Positions 27,860 through 37,683 of a stretch of 64,000 nucleotides of DNA are shown piece by piece. The stretch covers positions 310,001 to 374,000 of the forward strand of contig JACHLF010000002.1 in the NCBI GenBank assembly GCA_014204435.1, in the 5' to 3' direction. Numbering within the stretch: position 1 is the stretch's first letter; each line of letters begins with the position of its first letter. The position numbers and the translations under genes were made by a program. Origin of the DNA: Mycobacteroides chelonae. GTDB taxonomy: Bacteria > Actinomycetota > Actinomycetes > Mycobacteriales > Mycobacteriaceae. A model generated the notes under the pieces. The model did not search any database, was not told the origin of the DNA, and was given only the letters and a program-made list of their open reading frames with translations.

Positions 27860-29143
27860 CTACGGCACAGTCAAGTGCAGGCGCGCTGACCTGCTAAACG
27901 GTGCTCGGACTGTCGCGATGACGTGGTGGCGGTTGACGATCAAACCGATGATCGCCAGTATGCCGTACACCCCGCAGAGGATGAGCCGGCCGTGGGCGGA
28001 GGTGATCGGGAATTGGATGATGAACAGCGCCAACAGAGCCCATGCGGTGCCGCGGTGGAATCGCAAGGCCAGGATCAGGGCCACGCCCATCATGGTTTGT
28101 GTTGCGGTCAGTAGGGTCTCTTCGATCTGACGAGAGTCCAGAACCAGTGAGTAACCGCCACCGCCCACGAGATGGGCGATCGGCAGTGAACCGATCAAGA
28201 GAGTCCACTGGTTGACTTTGGACGAGATCAACGTGGCAATGGCGGCGGTGCCCTTGCCCCGGGAGGCGAAGATCGCGGCGATGATGAACTCGGGCGCTTC
28301 AGATGCCAGCGGTGCGAGCCATTGCACCAGGAGGAACTGGTCGACGCCCAATTGTGTTCCGGCACTGACCAGGCTGTTGGCAAAAGGCTCTGCACACAAC
28401 AGGATGACCGATGCAGCCATGATGAACATCGTGACGACTGTGCTGCGGCGCGTGTGCTTGGGCAGCATGCCGATGGCCGCCGCCGTGCCCACCAAGTCAG
28501 GTTCCTCGGCCTCGCCGCGACTGATCGTGAACAGGTAGAACCCGAACCAGGCTAGCAAGGCGATGCCCAGCACGAGGTGAATGCGGCCGCTCGCCGGGAT
28601 GACGAATGCCACCACACCGGCCACCATGAGGAACCCGAGCTCGATACGGTTGGACGGCTCCAACGCCAGCAGGTTGGTGGGACGTCCGGAAGTCTTGCGG
28701 GCCACCGCGAGTGCGATGAGGACGACAACGGGCCAGCCCAGACCCATCAACAGTCGGTTTGATCCGGTCATGTTCGCCGCCGCGTATTGGCCGTACTCGG
28801 GCAACCGACCGGAGATGTAGGCGTAGTACAGGTCGACGGCGTACTCGGGTAGTACTGCAATCAAGGCCAGTACCGCGATGGCCAAGCCGCCAGAGACGTC
28901 CATCTGAGCGGCTTCTGCGGCCCAAGCCAAGACAAAACTTGCGGCCACCACGGCAGCGCCGTAGATGACGAGTGCCGCTACCGGATTCGGATGCAGCCCG
29001 CCGATCCGTGTGACCAGTGCGGGCGCCATGAACAGGGCGGTGATGCACACCGACCGGAGAAGCCGCTGACGCAGTTCACGAACCACGTCGGGCGTACTCG
29101 CGGAGGTCTGCACGGCTTCCTCTCTCGGGGCGGGCAGGGACAT
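27860..29143 (-). CDS. Na+/Ca2+ exchanger-family cation antiporter
   Basis: The 427-residue protein (start ATG 29143, MSLPAPREE) has about eleven membrane helices and two alpha-repeats typical of the Ca2+/cation exchanger superfamily. The first is ALIAVLPEYAVDLYYAYISG with ANMTGSNRLLMGLG, the second is WLAPLASEAPEFIIAAIFAS with LISSKVNQW. The acidic residues in PEYAVD and EAPEF are the expected ion ligands. It stands alone and may handle Ca2+ or H+ homeostasis. The frame extends to 29236 upstream without a good start. Confidence 0.88.
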   Translation of the reverse strand: MSLPAPREEAVQTSASTPDVVRELRQRLLRSVCITALFMAPALVTRIGGLHPNPVAALVIYGAAVVAASFVLAWAAEAAQMDVSGGLAIAVLALIAVLPEYAVDLYYAYISGRLPEYGQYAAANMTGSNRLLMGLGWPVVVLIALAVARKTSGRPTNLLALEPSNRIELGFLMVAGVVAFVIPASGRIHLVLGIALLAWFGFYLFTISRGEAEEPDLVGTAAAIGMLPKHTRRSTVVTMFIMAASVILLCAEPFANSLVSAGTQLGVDQFLLVQWLAPLASEAPEFIIAAIFASRGKGTAAIATLISSKVNQWTLLIGSLPIAHLVGGGGYSLVLDSRQIEETLLTATQTMMGVALILALRFHRGTAWALLALFIIQFPITSAHGRLILCGVYGILAIIGLIVNRHHVIATVRAPFSRSARLHLTVP

Positions 29144-29422
29144 GGGTGAGCCCTGCGCATCGGGTCGCAGACACAAGCTAGCATCGCCACACATTCGCAG
29201 CAACATATTGATATCCCTGCGTGACGCACATGTCATCCGGAAATTAGCAGGTAGTGGTGCCCTTTATGAAATTCTTCGGCTAACCTAACCTGAGCGTATG
29301 GCAAACCGCATGATGCAAGGTTGAGTGTCATGGCTGATGGAGCGAGGGTTTCGCGAGTTGACCATGACGCGGCGGCATAGTGTCGAGTGGAAGATGTGCA
29401 GGCGAACGCAGAAGGATTGACG

Positions 29423-29524
29423 GTGGGCTGGAGTACTCGGGAGCTTGCTGAGCTCGCCGGCACCAGCCTGCGCACCGTGCGTCAATATCACGACATCGGA
29501 ATGCTCGGTGCCGTGATGTCCTGA
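29423..29524 (+). pseudogene. N-terminal fragment of a MerR-family regulator
   Basis: GTG 29423 opens a 33-residue frame, GWSTRELAELAGTSLRTVRQ followed by YHDIGMLG. This is the helix-turn-helix and first wing of a MerR regulator. It then stops at 29524, where an opposite-strand oxidoreductase fragment begins. It is therefore the surviving start of a gene cut by deletion. Confidence 0.7.
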
Positions 29525-29529
29525 GCAAG

Positions 29530-29824
29530 GGTGTCGAAGTGTCTCGAGGGATAGTCGAACAGGGGCACGCCAACGATTGCCGTCACGTCCCATCTGGAGG
29601 GCCGTGCGATCGATCGACCGGTACAGGACGCCGGCAGTGCCGTCGTCGAGCGGGTGAACGCAGTCGTCGTGGATCAGTCCGGGTGCCAGCATCTCCGAGG
29701 AACGACATCCGCCGCCCGGCGTGTCAGTGGCCTGCAACACTGTAACCGAGATCCACGCACGCGTGAGAGTAATTGCTGCGGCGAGACCGTTGGGTCCGCT
29801 GCCGACGACGGTGGCCGTGCTCAT
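29530..29824 (-). pseudogene. N-terminal fragment of an FAD-dependent phytoene desaturase-like oxidoreductase
   Basis: From ATG 29824 the frame reads MSTATVVGSGPNGLAAAITL with TPGGGCRSSEMLAPGLIHDDC, a dinucleotide-binding start typical of CrtI/NAD(P)-FAD oxidoreductases. A second block follows after a gap (YRSIDRTALQMGRDGNRW). The catalytic remainder is gone, and the sequence meets a MerR fragment head-on near 29525. Confidence 0.72.
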
Positions 29825-30024
29825 CGGGCTACCGTGGTGCGCTCACAGCTATCACGAAAGTCGCAGGCGATAAACGCATTACAGCCGACCTGCACCGTGA
29901 CATCCACCTCCGTCGGGTTCGTCGCCAAAGTGTACAAACCCGTTTGTGGGATTCTTGGCTGGCCGTCTCTGACGCCACAACTGGCAGTTGACGAAACTGT
30001 AAACGTGATGCAAATTTTCTCCCT

Positions 30025-30225
30025 GTGGCGGTACTCAGTGAGCAGGCAGGGATCAGTGACCTGGTGGAGCAATTGCATGGTCGGCATCCCGGTCTGACCC
30101 GCGACATCGCGGAGGCCGTGGTTCGCGCCGAGCACTCCCGCTTCGACGACAGTCCACTGCGCGATTACGTTCCGCTGCTGGTCGAGCGGCGCGCACGCGA
30201 GGAACTTGACCTGCTCAGCGTGTAG
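30025..30225 (+). CDS. small three-helix-bundle protein (DUF3562-like)
   Basis: The 66-residue protein has three predicted helices (SDLVEQLHGRHP, TRDIAEAVVRAEHSRFDDSP, YVPLLVERRAREEL) and fits the three-helix-bundle dimerisation domain family common in actinobacteria. Function is unknown. Start GTG 30025 is chosen because it covers helix 1; the ribosome-binding site is weak. It converges on the RCK gene, whose stop lies 5 bp away. Confidence 0.6.
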   Translation: MAVLSEQAGISDLVEQLHGRHPGLTRDIAEAVVRAEHSRFDDSPLRDYVPLLVERRAREELDLLSV

Positions 30226-30229
30226 CGAG

Positions 30230-30907
30230 CTATTGGTCGGGCAATACGCCGGCGCCGTGAATCGCGGCGCGAATCGTGAGTCCGGCCGCACTGTTGGCGA
30301 CGAAAAGCATCTCGTCGCCCGCCTCCAAGACATCTTCGGGTGTGGGCAGTACTACCGCGCCGCTCCGAACCACGGTGACCAACGCGGCGTTCGGCGGCAG
30401 ATCCAGGTCTGCCACGCGCCGACCCACCAGCGGATTATCTTGGGGCAGAGTCAGTTTCGTTAGATCCGCGTGGCCTCCGCGTAATCCCATCAGGCGCACC
30501 AGGTGTCCGATGTCGATCGCGCCCTCGATCCCCGCCACCATGGCCCCCGGTGTGGAGACCGCGACGTCGACCCCCCAGGCCTGGCCGAAGAGCCATTGGT
30601 TGCGGATGTCATTGATGCGAGCGACCACCCTCGGTACGCCGAACTCGGTTTTGGCCAGTAGTCCCACGACGAGGTTGGCCTTGTCGTCCCCGGTGGCGGC
30701 GACCATGACCTCGCAGGTTTGTATTCCCGCTTCCTCCAGGGTGTCCAGCTCGCAGGCGTCGGCGTTGAGCCAATCGGCCCCGGGTACCGCCGGGGGTGCG
30801 AAGTTGGTGCGTTCACGTTCGATCAGCAGGATTTTGTGGCCGTAGTCGAGCAACTCGCGCGCCACGGAACGGCCGACCTTGCCCGCCCCGGCGATTGCGA
30901 CTCGCAT
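30230..30907 (-). CDS. TrkA/RCK-type cation-channel regulatory protein
   Basis: Start ATG 30907 gives a 225-residue protein with an N-terminal NAD-binding Rossmann domain (MRVAIAGAGKVGRSVARELL, Asp/Glu at strand 2 in LLIERER). The C-terminal TrkA_C domain contains LVGRRVADLDLPPNAALVTV and GDEMLFVANSAAG. Such proteins gate K+ or other cation transporters according to NAD(H) or nucleotides. It is divergent from a cation/proton antiporter that carries its own RCK_C domain (30968-32464), separated by only 60 bp. Confidence 0.87.
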   Translation of the reverse strand: MRVAIAGAGKVGRSVARELLDYGHKILLIERERTNFAPPAVPGADWLNADACELDTLEEAGIQTCEVMVAATGDDKANLVVGLLAKTEFGVPRVVARINDIRNQWLFGQAWGVDVAVSTPGAMVAGIEGAIDIGHLVRLMGLRGGHADLTKLTLPQDNPLVGRRVADLDLPPNAALVTVVRSGAVVLPTPEDVLEAGDEMLFVANSAAGLTIRAAIHGAGVLPDQ

Positions 30908-30967
30908 CTTCCGTTCCGCCACCCCGCTATCGTGCCCTATTAATCGGAGTCGACCGACGGGAACGAA

Positions 30968-32464
30968 GTGAGCCTGCACCAGCTGTACCTGGCCTTGCTC
31001 ATCGGTGGGCTGGTGCTGCTTGCCAGCATCGTCGGCACCCGGGTAGCCACGCGCGTCGGATTTCCCAGCCTGCTGTTCTTCCTCCTGGTCGGTGTCGTGC
31101 TCGGTGAGGACGGGCTGGGTCTGGAGTTCGACAATGTGGAGCTGGCCCGCAATGTATGTACGGCCGCGCTCGCGGTCATCCTTGTCGAGGGCGGTCTGAC
31201 CACACGGTTCTCCGATATCCGTAAGGTCCTCGCCCCTGCTGGTGCGATGGCGACGGTCGGTGTCGTGATCAGCACAGTGGTGACCGCGGTCGGCGCGCAT
31301 GTTCTGCTGCGGATGGACTGGCAGCTGGCACTGCTCCTCGGGGCGATCGTGTCGTCCACGGACGCCGCTGCGGTCTTCTCGGTGCTGCGCGTGCTTTCGC
31401 TGCCGAGGCGGTTGGCCGGTCTACTCGAGGCGGAGTCCGGATTCAACGACGCACCCGCGGTGATCTTGGTGTTGATGTTCAGCATCGTGCCCTTCGTATT
31501 CGAGCCGAGGAGCGCGGTGGTTCAGATCGTGTACGAACTGCTGGCCGGATCGGCCATAGGACTGACGTGCGGCTTCCTCGGCGCGATGGCGCTGCGCCGT
31601 GTCGCCCTGCCTGCCTCGGGTCTGTACCCCATCGCGACCTTCGGCATCGGTATGGTGGCGTTCGCAGCCTCCGGCAGCGTGCACGCCAGCGGCTTCATCG
31701 CCGCCTACCTGGCGGCGGTGGTGCTCGCCAATTCAGGTCTGCCGCACCGTTCGGCCACCCGCTCTTTCGCCGAGGGGCTGGGTTGGCTAGCGCAGATCGG
31801 GCTCTTCGTCCTACTGGGATTGCTGGTCAATCCCAGTGAGCTACTGGACGATCTGGTTCCCGCGATCGTGGTGGGGCTGGTGCTGCTGCTGGCCGCCAGG
31901 CCGTTGTCCGTGGTGGGATCGCTTGTCGGATTTGGTGTTCCATGGCGTGAGCAGGTGTTTCTGTCCTGGGCCGGTTTACGTGGGGCGGTCCCGGTGGTAC
32001 TGGCCACCTTCCCGATCGTGGAGGGAGTGCCGGACAGCTATCGCCTGCTGAATATCGTGTTCGTTCTGGTGGTGGTGTTCACCCTGGTGCAAGGACCGAG
32101 CCTGCGGCCCGTCGCGCGCCTGCTGGGGTTGATCACCCGCGAGGCTACTCGCGAAATCCAGGTCGAGGCAGCTCCTTTGGACGTGCTGGATGCCGAGCTA
32201 CTCACCATGAAAGTGCAACCGGGGTCTCTGCTTCGCAATGTCACCATCCTCGAACTTAGACTGCCCGATCCTGCAGTCGTCACACTGATCATTCGACAGG
32301 GCCACACCTTTGTCCCGCTGCCGGATACCCGAATCGAGTCGGACGACGAACTGATGATCGTCACCACCAGCAAGACCAGAGCCTTGACCGAGTCACGGCT
32401 GCGGGCGGTGAGCAGACGCGGCAAGCTCGCCTACTGGTTCGACGAGTACGGGGACGTGGGCTGA
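30968..32464 (+). CDS. CPA1-type cation/proton antiporter with C-terminal RCK_C domain
   Basis: The 498-residue protein has ~12-13 helices with the CPA motifs AIVSSTDAAAVFSVL and LLEAESGFNDAPAVIL, whose Asp residues bind cation and proton, and FLSWAGLRGAVPVVLA. The cytoplasmic tail (from residue ~400) has the TrkA_C pattern KVQPGSLLRNVTILELRLPD and DDELMIVTTS. This is the layout of the NhaP2/CvrA potassium/proton antiporters. The start codon GTG 30968 overlaps nothing; the divergent TrkA-like gene probably encodes a partner. Confidence 0.88.
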   Translation: MSLHQLYLALLIGGLVLLASIVGTRVATRVGFPSLLFFLLVGVVLGEDGLGLEFDNVELARNVCTAALAVILVEGGLTTRFSDIRKVLAPAGAMATVGVVISTVVTAVGAHVLLRMDWQLALLLGAIVSSTDAAAVFSVLRVLSLPRRLAGLLEAESGFNDAPAVILVLMFSIVPFVFEPRSAVVQIVYELLAGSAIGLTCGFLGAMALRRVALPASGLYPIATFGIGMVAFAASGSVHASGFIAAYLAAVVLANSGLPHRSATRSFAEGLGWLAQIGLFVLLGLLVNPSELLDDLVPAIVVGLVLLLAARPLSVVGSLVGFGVPWREQVFLSWAGLRGAVPVVLATFPIVEGVPDSYRLLNIVFVLVVVFTLVQGPSLRPVARLLGLITREATREIQVEAAPLDVLDAELLTMKVQPGSLLRNVTILELRLPDPAVVTLIIRQGHTFVPLPDTRIESDDELMIVTTSKTRALTESRLRAVSRRGKLAYWFDEYGDVG

Positions 32465-32746
32465 TCGTCGGACTTACCAGGTGTTGACAGTTTCCGCACA
32501 GTCCGCAGCGCGATGGTCAGGCGGGTCGGGGGACCGGCGTAATCCGTCGATGACGTCAATCCGGTTCCGTTTGGGAGCATCGTCGATTCCCCATGGCATG
32601 GGCCGACCTCGCTTGAGGTGTGCGGTGAGCTCGGTGACGAGGGGTGATCCGAGGTGGCTTCCCACCATGCGCCGTGGTCGTCGTCGACGACGTCTACACG
32701 CTCAAGCCCGGTGCTACTGCGGGCACGCGCGTGTAGACAGGGAGTC
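32465..32746. other. gap with an unassigned small minus-strand frame
   Basis: This 280-bp gap holds a 64-codon minus-strand frame (32474-32668) with plausible protein composition (ELTAHLKRGRPMPWGIDDAP). I do not recognise it and see no ribosome-binding site. It could be a remnant of a larger gene. Confidence 0.3.
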
Positions 32747-33028
32747 ATGACAAGTTCTGTTCCAGGCCCGGGTGATGTCGTCGTGTACTGGCGGCCGGGT
32801 TGTCCGTACTGCATCAAGCTGCGGGCACAGTTGCGTCTGACTCGGCTGCGCTACTCGGAGGTGAATATCTGGGAATCGCCGGAAGCTGCGGCGTATGTGC
32901 GCTCCGTCGCCGATGGCAATGAGACCGTCCCGACCGTCAGCGTCGCGGGCCGGGCCATGGTCAATCCGTCGAGGCGTCAGGTGCTCGCGGCGGCACGGGC
33001 GTTCGCGCCACAAGCAGTGCGGCACTGA
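32747..33028 (+). CDS. glutaredoxin/mycoredoxin-like protein
   Basis: A 93-residue thioredoxin-fold protein with a full CPYC motif (WRPGCPYCIKLRAQLR, residues ~17-32), the cis-Pro loop ETVPTVSVAGRAMV and a C-terminal helix. In mycobacteria such proteins are mycoredoxins that reduce mycothiol mixed disulfides. ATG 32747 follows CAGGGAG with 2-3 nt spacing, and an upstream extension is not credible. It stands alone between remnants. Confidence 0.87.
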   Translation: MTSSVPGPGDVVVYWRPGCPYCIKLRAQLRLTRLRYSEVNIWESPEAAAYVRSVADGNETVPTVSVAGRAMVNPSRRQVLAAARAFAPQAVRH

Positions 33029-33031
33029 ATA

Positions 33032-33205
33032 TTACGAGGACTTATGAGGTCGTAGGCCCGGGACCAACATGGGTACCCGAGCGCTGTACTCCCGATACGC
33101 CTCGCCCAGGGCCGCGCGCAGATCACGCTCCTCGAAGCGCAGGGTTATCAATACATAGGCTGTGGTCGCCACCGAGAAGAGAAGGTGACCGGCGGACATC
33201 GACGG
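33032..33205 (-). pseudogene. C-terminal fragment of an isoprenylcysteine-methyltransferase-like membrane protein
   Basis: The last ~56 residues ([20 protein letters not shown], then [20 protein letters not shown] and [10 protein letters not shown]) match the C-terminal SAM-binding region of ICMT/PEMT/NnrU-like methyltransferases, including the conserved RFEERDL and Y..Y.. pattern. The upstream part of the frame has no similarity, so the N-terminal helices are lost. Confidence 0.65.
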
Positions 33206-33424
33206 GGTTGGCCAGTTGATACTTTCGCGTCGAGAGGTGGTGATCCTGCTCACGTCGAGATGACACCCATGCGGGTGGCCGCGGCCGAAGACCAGCATTA
33301 ATGTCCCACTGGCCGGGGGTGAGTCCGTCGACGCTCACAGGGAATAGTTAGCTTAGGTATGTACTTTCATCATGTGGGCAGTGGCGCCCTCACGTAACAC
33401 CTAAATCTACCGAGGTATCTAGGC

Positions 33425-36400
33425 ATGACTGAAACGATCTCCACCACAGCTGTCCTGACCACCCCCGATCTCGAGGAGCAGGTGCGACGACGCATTGCGG
33501 AGGTCGTGTCCGGCGACCCGCAACTGCAGGCACTGCTTCCCGATGAGGCGGTCACCGCCGCCGTCAACGAGCCTGATTTGCCCCTCGTCGAGGTGATTCG
33601 CCGGTTGCTAGAGGGCTATGGGGATCGCCCGGCCCTGGGACAGCGCGCCTACGAATTCGTCACTGGCGACAGCGGCGTGACCGTGCTCGCACTCCAGCCC
33701 GAATACACCACCGTTTCTTATCGCGAACTGTGGAACCGTGCCGAAGCCATCGCCGCAGCCTGGGAAGACCACGGAATCCGTGACGGTGACTTCGTCGCCC
33801 AGCTCGGCTTCACCAGCACGGACTTCGCCTCCCTGGATGTCGCCGGATTGCGGCACGGCACCGTCTCGGTACCGCTGCAGACCGGCGCCTCACTGCAGCA
33901 GCGCAATGCGATCCTGGAAGAGACGCAGCCCACGGTCTTCGCGTCCAGCGTCGAATACCTCGACGCCGCGGTGGAATCGGTGCTCGCGACGCCGTCGGTG
34001 CGCCTGCTTTCCGTATTCGACTACCACCCTGAGCTGGATGGCCACCGCGAGGCGCTGGACGCTGTGCGCACTCGCCTGGCGGACGCGGGCCGGACCATCA
34101 CTATCGAAACCCTGAACGAGGCTCTTGCACGGGGACGCGAGCTGGCTGCGGCGCCGCTGCCCAATGCTGACCCTGACGCGCTTCGCCTGCTGATCTACAC
34201 CTCCGGTAGCACCGGAACCCCCAAGGGCGCCATGTACCCCCAGCGGCTGGTTGCCAATCTGTGGCAGAAGAAGTGGCTCACCGATGACGTGATCCCGTCA
34301 ATCGGTGTGAACTTCATGCCGATGAGTCACCTGGCGGGTCGTCTGACTCTCATGGGGACGCTCTCCGGCGGAGGGGTGGCGTACTACATCGCCTCCAGTG
34401 ACCTGTCGACGTTCTTCGAGGACATCGCGCTTATCCGCCCCACCGAGGTGCTGTTCGTACCCCGCGTGGTCGAGATGGTTTACCAGCGTTATCAGGCCGA
34501 ATTGGATCGTAACCTTGCCCCGGGACAGAGCGATGCCGATGTCGCCGAGCAGATCAAAGTCCGCATCCGCGATGAGGACTTCGGCGGACGGGTATTGAGC
34601 GCAGGTTCCGGCTCGGCGCCGTTGTCCCCGGAGATGACCGAGTTCATGGCGTCTCTGTTGCGGATTCCACTGCGTGACGGTTACGGCTCCACCGAGGCCG
34701 GCGGGGTGTGGCGTGACGGAGTGCTGCAGCGCCCGCCCGTCACCGACTACAAGCTGGTGGATGTGCCCGAACTGGGTTATTTCACAACAGATTCCCCGTA
34801 CCCGCGCGGCGAGTTGCGGGTGAAGTCAGAGACTATGTTCCCGGGCTATTACAAGCGCCCAGAAACCACGGCCGATGTCTTCGACGAGAACGGGTACTAC
34901 AAGACCGGCGACGTGGTCGCCGAACTCGGCCTGGATCACCTCAAATACCTCGATCGTGTGAAGAACGTCCTGAAGCTTGCCCAGGGCGAGTTCGTCGCGG
35001 TGTCAAAGTTGGAGGCCGCCTACACCAGTAGCCCGGTGGTTCGCCAGATCTTCGTCTACGGCAACAGCGAGCGCTCGTTCCTGCTCGCCGTCGTGGTCCC
35101 GACACCGGAAGCACTTGAGCGGTATGCGGATTCACCCGATGCGCTCAAGCCGTTGATCCAAGACTCGCTGCAGCAGGTCGCTAAGGACGCCGAGCTGCAA
35201 TCGTACGAGATCCCGCGCGACTTCATTGTCGAGACCGTGCCGTTCACGGTCGAGTCCGGATTGTTGTCGGATGCCCGAAAGCTATTGCGCCCCAAACTCA
35301 AGGATCACTACGGCGAGCGTCTGGAGGCCCTGTATGTAGAGCTGGCGGAAAGCCAGAATGAGCGCCTGCGTCAGCTGGCGCGGGAGGCTTGCGATCGTCC
35401 GGTACTGGACACGGTCACCGACGCGGCGGCCGCACTGCTGGGTGCTTCATCTTCCGACCTAGCTCCCGATGTGCGATTCATCGACCTCGGCGGTGACTCG
35501 TTGTCGGCACTGTCGTATTCGGAGCTGTTGCGCGACATCTTCGAGGTGGACGTGCCCGTGGGTGTCATCAACAGCGCCGCAAACGACCTCGCGGCGATCG
35601 CCCGGCACATCCAGGCACAGCAGTCAGGGTCCGCATCCCAGCCGACGTTCGCGTCGGTGCACGGTAAGGACGCCACGACCATCACCGCAGTCGAGCTCAC
35701 GTTGGACAAGTTCATCGACGAGTCCCTGTTGAAGGCTGCCGAGAATGCTGAGGCACCGACCGCCGACGTACGTACGGTGCTGGTGACCGGTGGTAACGGC
35801 TGGCTCGGGCGGTGGCTGGTGCTCGATTGGCTCGAACGGCTGGTGCCCGAGGGTGGAAGGGTCTACGCGCTGATTCGCGGTGCGGACGCCGAGTCGGCGC
35901 GCGCGAGGCTGGACGCCATCTACGAGTCGGGTGACCCCAAGCTGTCGGCGCACTTCCACCAGTTGGCGGACAAGGGCCTTGAGGTGATCGCCGGTGATTT
36001 CGGCGACCGGGATCTGGGCCTGTCTCAGGATGCATGGCAGAAGCTGGCCAAGGATGTGGATCTGATTGTCCACTCCGGTGCCTTGGTGAATCACGTACTG
36101 CCGTACAACCAGCTCTTCGGCCCCAACGTGGCGGGTACTGCCGAGATCATCAAGCTGGCGATCTCCGAGCGGCTCAAGCCGGTGACATACCTGTCGACAG
36201 TCGGTATCGCCGACCAGATACCGGTGACACAGTTCGAGGAGGACTCCGACGTTCGCGTGATGTCCGCGCAGCGCCAGATCAATGACGGGTACGCGAACGG
36301 ATACGGCAATTCGAAGTGGGCAGGCGAGGTCTTGCTGCGCGAGGCCTACGACTCGGTAGGGCTGCCGGTGCGCGTGTTCCGCTCCGACATGATCCTGGCC

Positions 36401-36976
36401 CACCGCGACTACCGCGGCCAGCTCAACGTCACCGACGTGTTCACCCGAACCATTCAGAGCCTGCTGCTCACCGGTGTCGCACCGTTCAGCTTCTACGAGC
36501 TGGCCGCCGATGGAAACCGTCAGCGGGCCCACTACGACGGCGTGCCAGGTGATTTCACCGCAGCGTCGATCACCGCGATCGGCGGTGTGAATGTGACCGA
36601 TGGCTACCGCAGCTTCGATGTGTTCAACCCGCACCACGACGGCGTCTCGATGGACACCTTCGTGGATTGGCTGATCGAAGCCGGGTACAAAATCGCGCGG
36701 ATCGACGACTACGGGCAGTGGCTCGCACGATTCGAGACGGCCCTTAAGAGCCTGCCGGAGCAGCAGCGCCAGCAATCCGTGCTGCCGTTGTTGAAGATGT
36801 ACCAGAAGCCGCAGCCTGCGATCGATGGATCCGCGCTACCCACAGCAGAATTCAGTGGTGCTGTGCGTGAGGCGAAGGTCGGCGGGTTGGACCAGACACC
36901 GGGCGAGATCCCGCATGTCACCAAGGACCTGATCTTGAAGTACGCCACCGACATCGAACTGTTGGGTCTGATCTAG
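33425..36976 (+). CDS. car: carboxylic acid reductase (fatty acid reductase)
   Basis: Carboxylic acid reductase uses ATP and NADPH to reduce fatty or aromatic acids to aldehydes. The 1183-residue protein has the three standard domains. The adenylation domain spans ~1-640, with the P-loop YTSGSTGTPKGAMY near residues 257-270 and DGYGSTEAGGVW. The carrier domain carries LGGDSLSAL with the phosphopantetheine Ser at about 692. The thioester-reductase SDR domain has VTGGNGWLGRW at ~785-795 and the catalytic YGNSK (Tyr ~960, Lys ~964). It closely follows the M. abscessus-group enzyme as I recall it. A phosphopantetheinyl transferase is needed but not adjacent. It is flanked by two dead genes. Confidence 0.97.
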   Translation: MTETISTTAVLTTPDLEEQVRRRIAEVVSGDPQLQALLPDEAVTAAVNEPDLPLVEVIRRLLEGYGDRPALGQRAYEFVTGDSGVTVLALQPEYTTVSYRELWNRAEAIAAAWEDHGIRDGDFVAQLGFTSTDFASLDVAGLRHGTVSVPLQTGASLQQRNAILEETQPTVFASSVEYLDAAVESVLATPSVRLLSVFDYHPELDGHREALDAVRTRLADAGRTITIETLNEALARGRELAAAPLPNADPDALRLLIYTSGSTGTPKGAMYPQRLVANLWQKKWLTDDVIPSIGVNFMPMSHLAGRLTLMGTLSGGGVAYYIASSDLSTFFEDIALIRPTEVLFVPRVVEMVYQRYQAELDRNLAPGQSDADVAEQIKVRIRDEDFGGRVLSAGSGSAPLSPEMTEFMASLLRIPLRDGYGSTEAGGVWRDGVLQRPPVTDYKLVDVPELGYFTTDSPYPRGELRVKSETMFPGYYKRPETTADVFDENGYYKTGDVVAELGLDHLKYLDRVKNVLKLAQGEFVAVSKLEAAYTSSPVVRQIFVYGNSERSFLLAVVVPTPEALERYADSPDALKPLIQDSLQQVAKDAELQSYEIPRDFIVETVPFTVESGLLSDARKLLRPKLKDHYGERLEALYVELAESQNERLRQLAREACDRPVLDTVTDAAAALLGASSSDLAPDVRFIDLGGDSLSALSYSELLRDIFEVDVPVGVINSAANDLAAIARHIQAQQSGSASQPTFASVHGKDATTITAVELTLDKFIDESLLKAAENAEAPTADVRTVLVTGGNGWLGRWLVLDWLERLVPEGGRVYALIRGADAESARARLDAIYESGDPKLSAHFHQLADKGLEVIAGDFGDRDLGLSQDAWQKLAKDVDLIVHSGALVNHVLPYNQLFGPNVAGTAEIIKLAISERLKPVTYLSTVGIADQIPVTQFEEDSDVRVMSAQRQINDGYANGYGNSKWAGEVLLREAYDSVGLPVRVFRSDMILAHRDYRGQLNVTDVFTRTIQSLLLTGVAPFSFYELAADGNRQRAHYDGVPGDFTAASITAIGGVNVTDGYRSFDVFNPHHDGVSMDTFVDWLIEAGYKIARIDDYGQWLARFETALKSLPEQQRQQSVLPLLKMYQKPQPAIDGSALPTAEFSGAVREAKVGGLDQTPGEIPHVTKDLILKYATDIELLGLI

Positions 36977-36989
36977 TCGGTATCCGTCC

Positions 36990-37650
36990 GGGGCGCTATC
37001 GGCGTCTTCCGGGAAGCAGCCGATATCGGGCCCGATCGGGATCGGCGCGGTGAGCGCACGAAACCGGTTGTCGTCCAACAGGAATGGCGGCTCGAATTGA
37101 TAGAGCTGTTCGGCACCCTCGCGTGCAGTGGGCGCTGGGGTGAGGTGCCGGCGATCTTGCCGATGGTCTCGATGAATTCTCTTCCGGTGATGGCGGGCGC
37201 GACCGGAACATGGAAGACCTGCCCCGCTGCCGAAGTCCTCGGGATCGCCCGGGCACATTGCCCTTCGGCCGCTCAACCCGGGGGTGAACAGCGCTGCGCC
37301 GAGTAACGATTCGGCCCGCGGGCCGTACAGTTCGGCCGCCCGCCTGATCACGGTCTCGGTTTGCCCTCGCGAATGGGCCGATTGGATCATCTCGGCGGCG
37401 AGTGCGCGCAGGACATCTTTGTAGACCACCGGGTGGATCGGGCTGTCCTTGCGCATCGGGCCGTCGACCCTGCCGTACATCCAGATGTCGTCGGTGTAGA
37501 CGAGTCGGGCTCCGACGCTGCCGGCCGTCGCGATCAATGAACGCGTGATATCGACATAAGTCGGGAGTCAGACTGCATGGGCGGCAGCGCGCAGTGATAG
37601 ATGCTGACGGCGCCGGAGCTGATCGCGATCATCCGTGAGGTACCTGTCTC
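36990..37650 (-). pseudogene. NAD-dependent epimerase with several frameshifts
   Basis: On the minus strand, parts of one extended-SDR protein lie in order in different frames: ISSGAVSIYHCALPPMQS (~37640-37570), LIATAGSVGARLVYTDDIWM with YGRVDGPMRKDSPIHPV, then IRRAAELYGPRAESLLGAAL, and further VFHVPVAPAITGREFIETIG. At least three shifts separate them. The catalytic Tyr-x3-Lys and the NAD glycine motif are not preserved in a single frame. It lies directly downstream of and antisense to the car gene end. Confidence 0.68.
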
Positions 37651-37683
37651 CCGCCGCGATCGCGTTGACGTCCCATTAAGCCT

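Noticed and set aside
29280..29288. CTAACCTAA, identical to half of an IdeR (iron) box
   Set aside because: The other half does not match the 19-bp consensus, and the neighbouring genes are not iron-related.
29654..30097. Plus-strand 147-codon frame opposite the oxidoreductase fragment
   Set aside because: Crosses a remnant and non-coding sequence; composition is random-like.
35624..36775. Long minus-strand open frame (383 codons) within car
   Set aside because: Antisense shadow of the reductase domain of car; no family resemblance.
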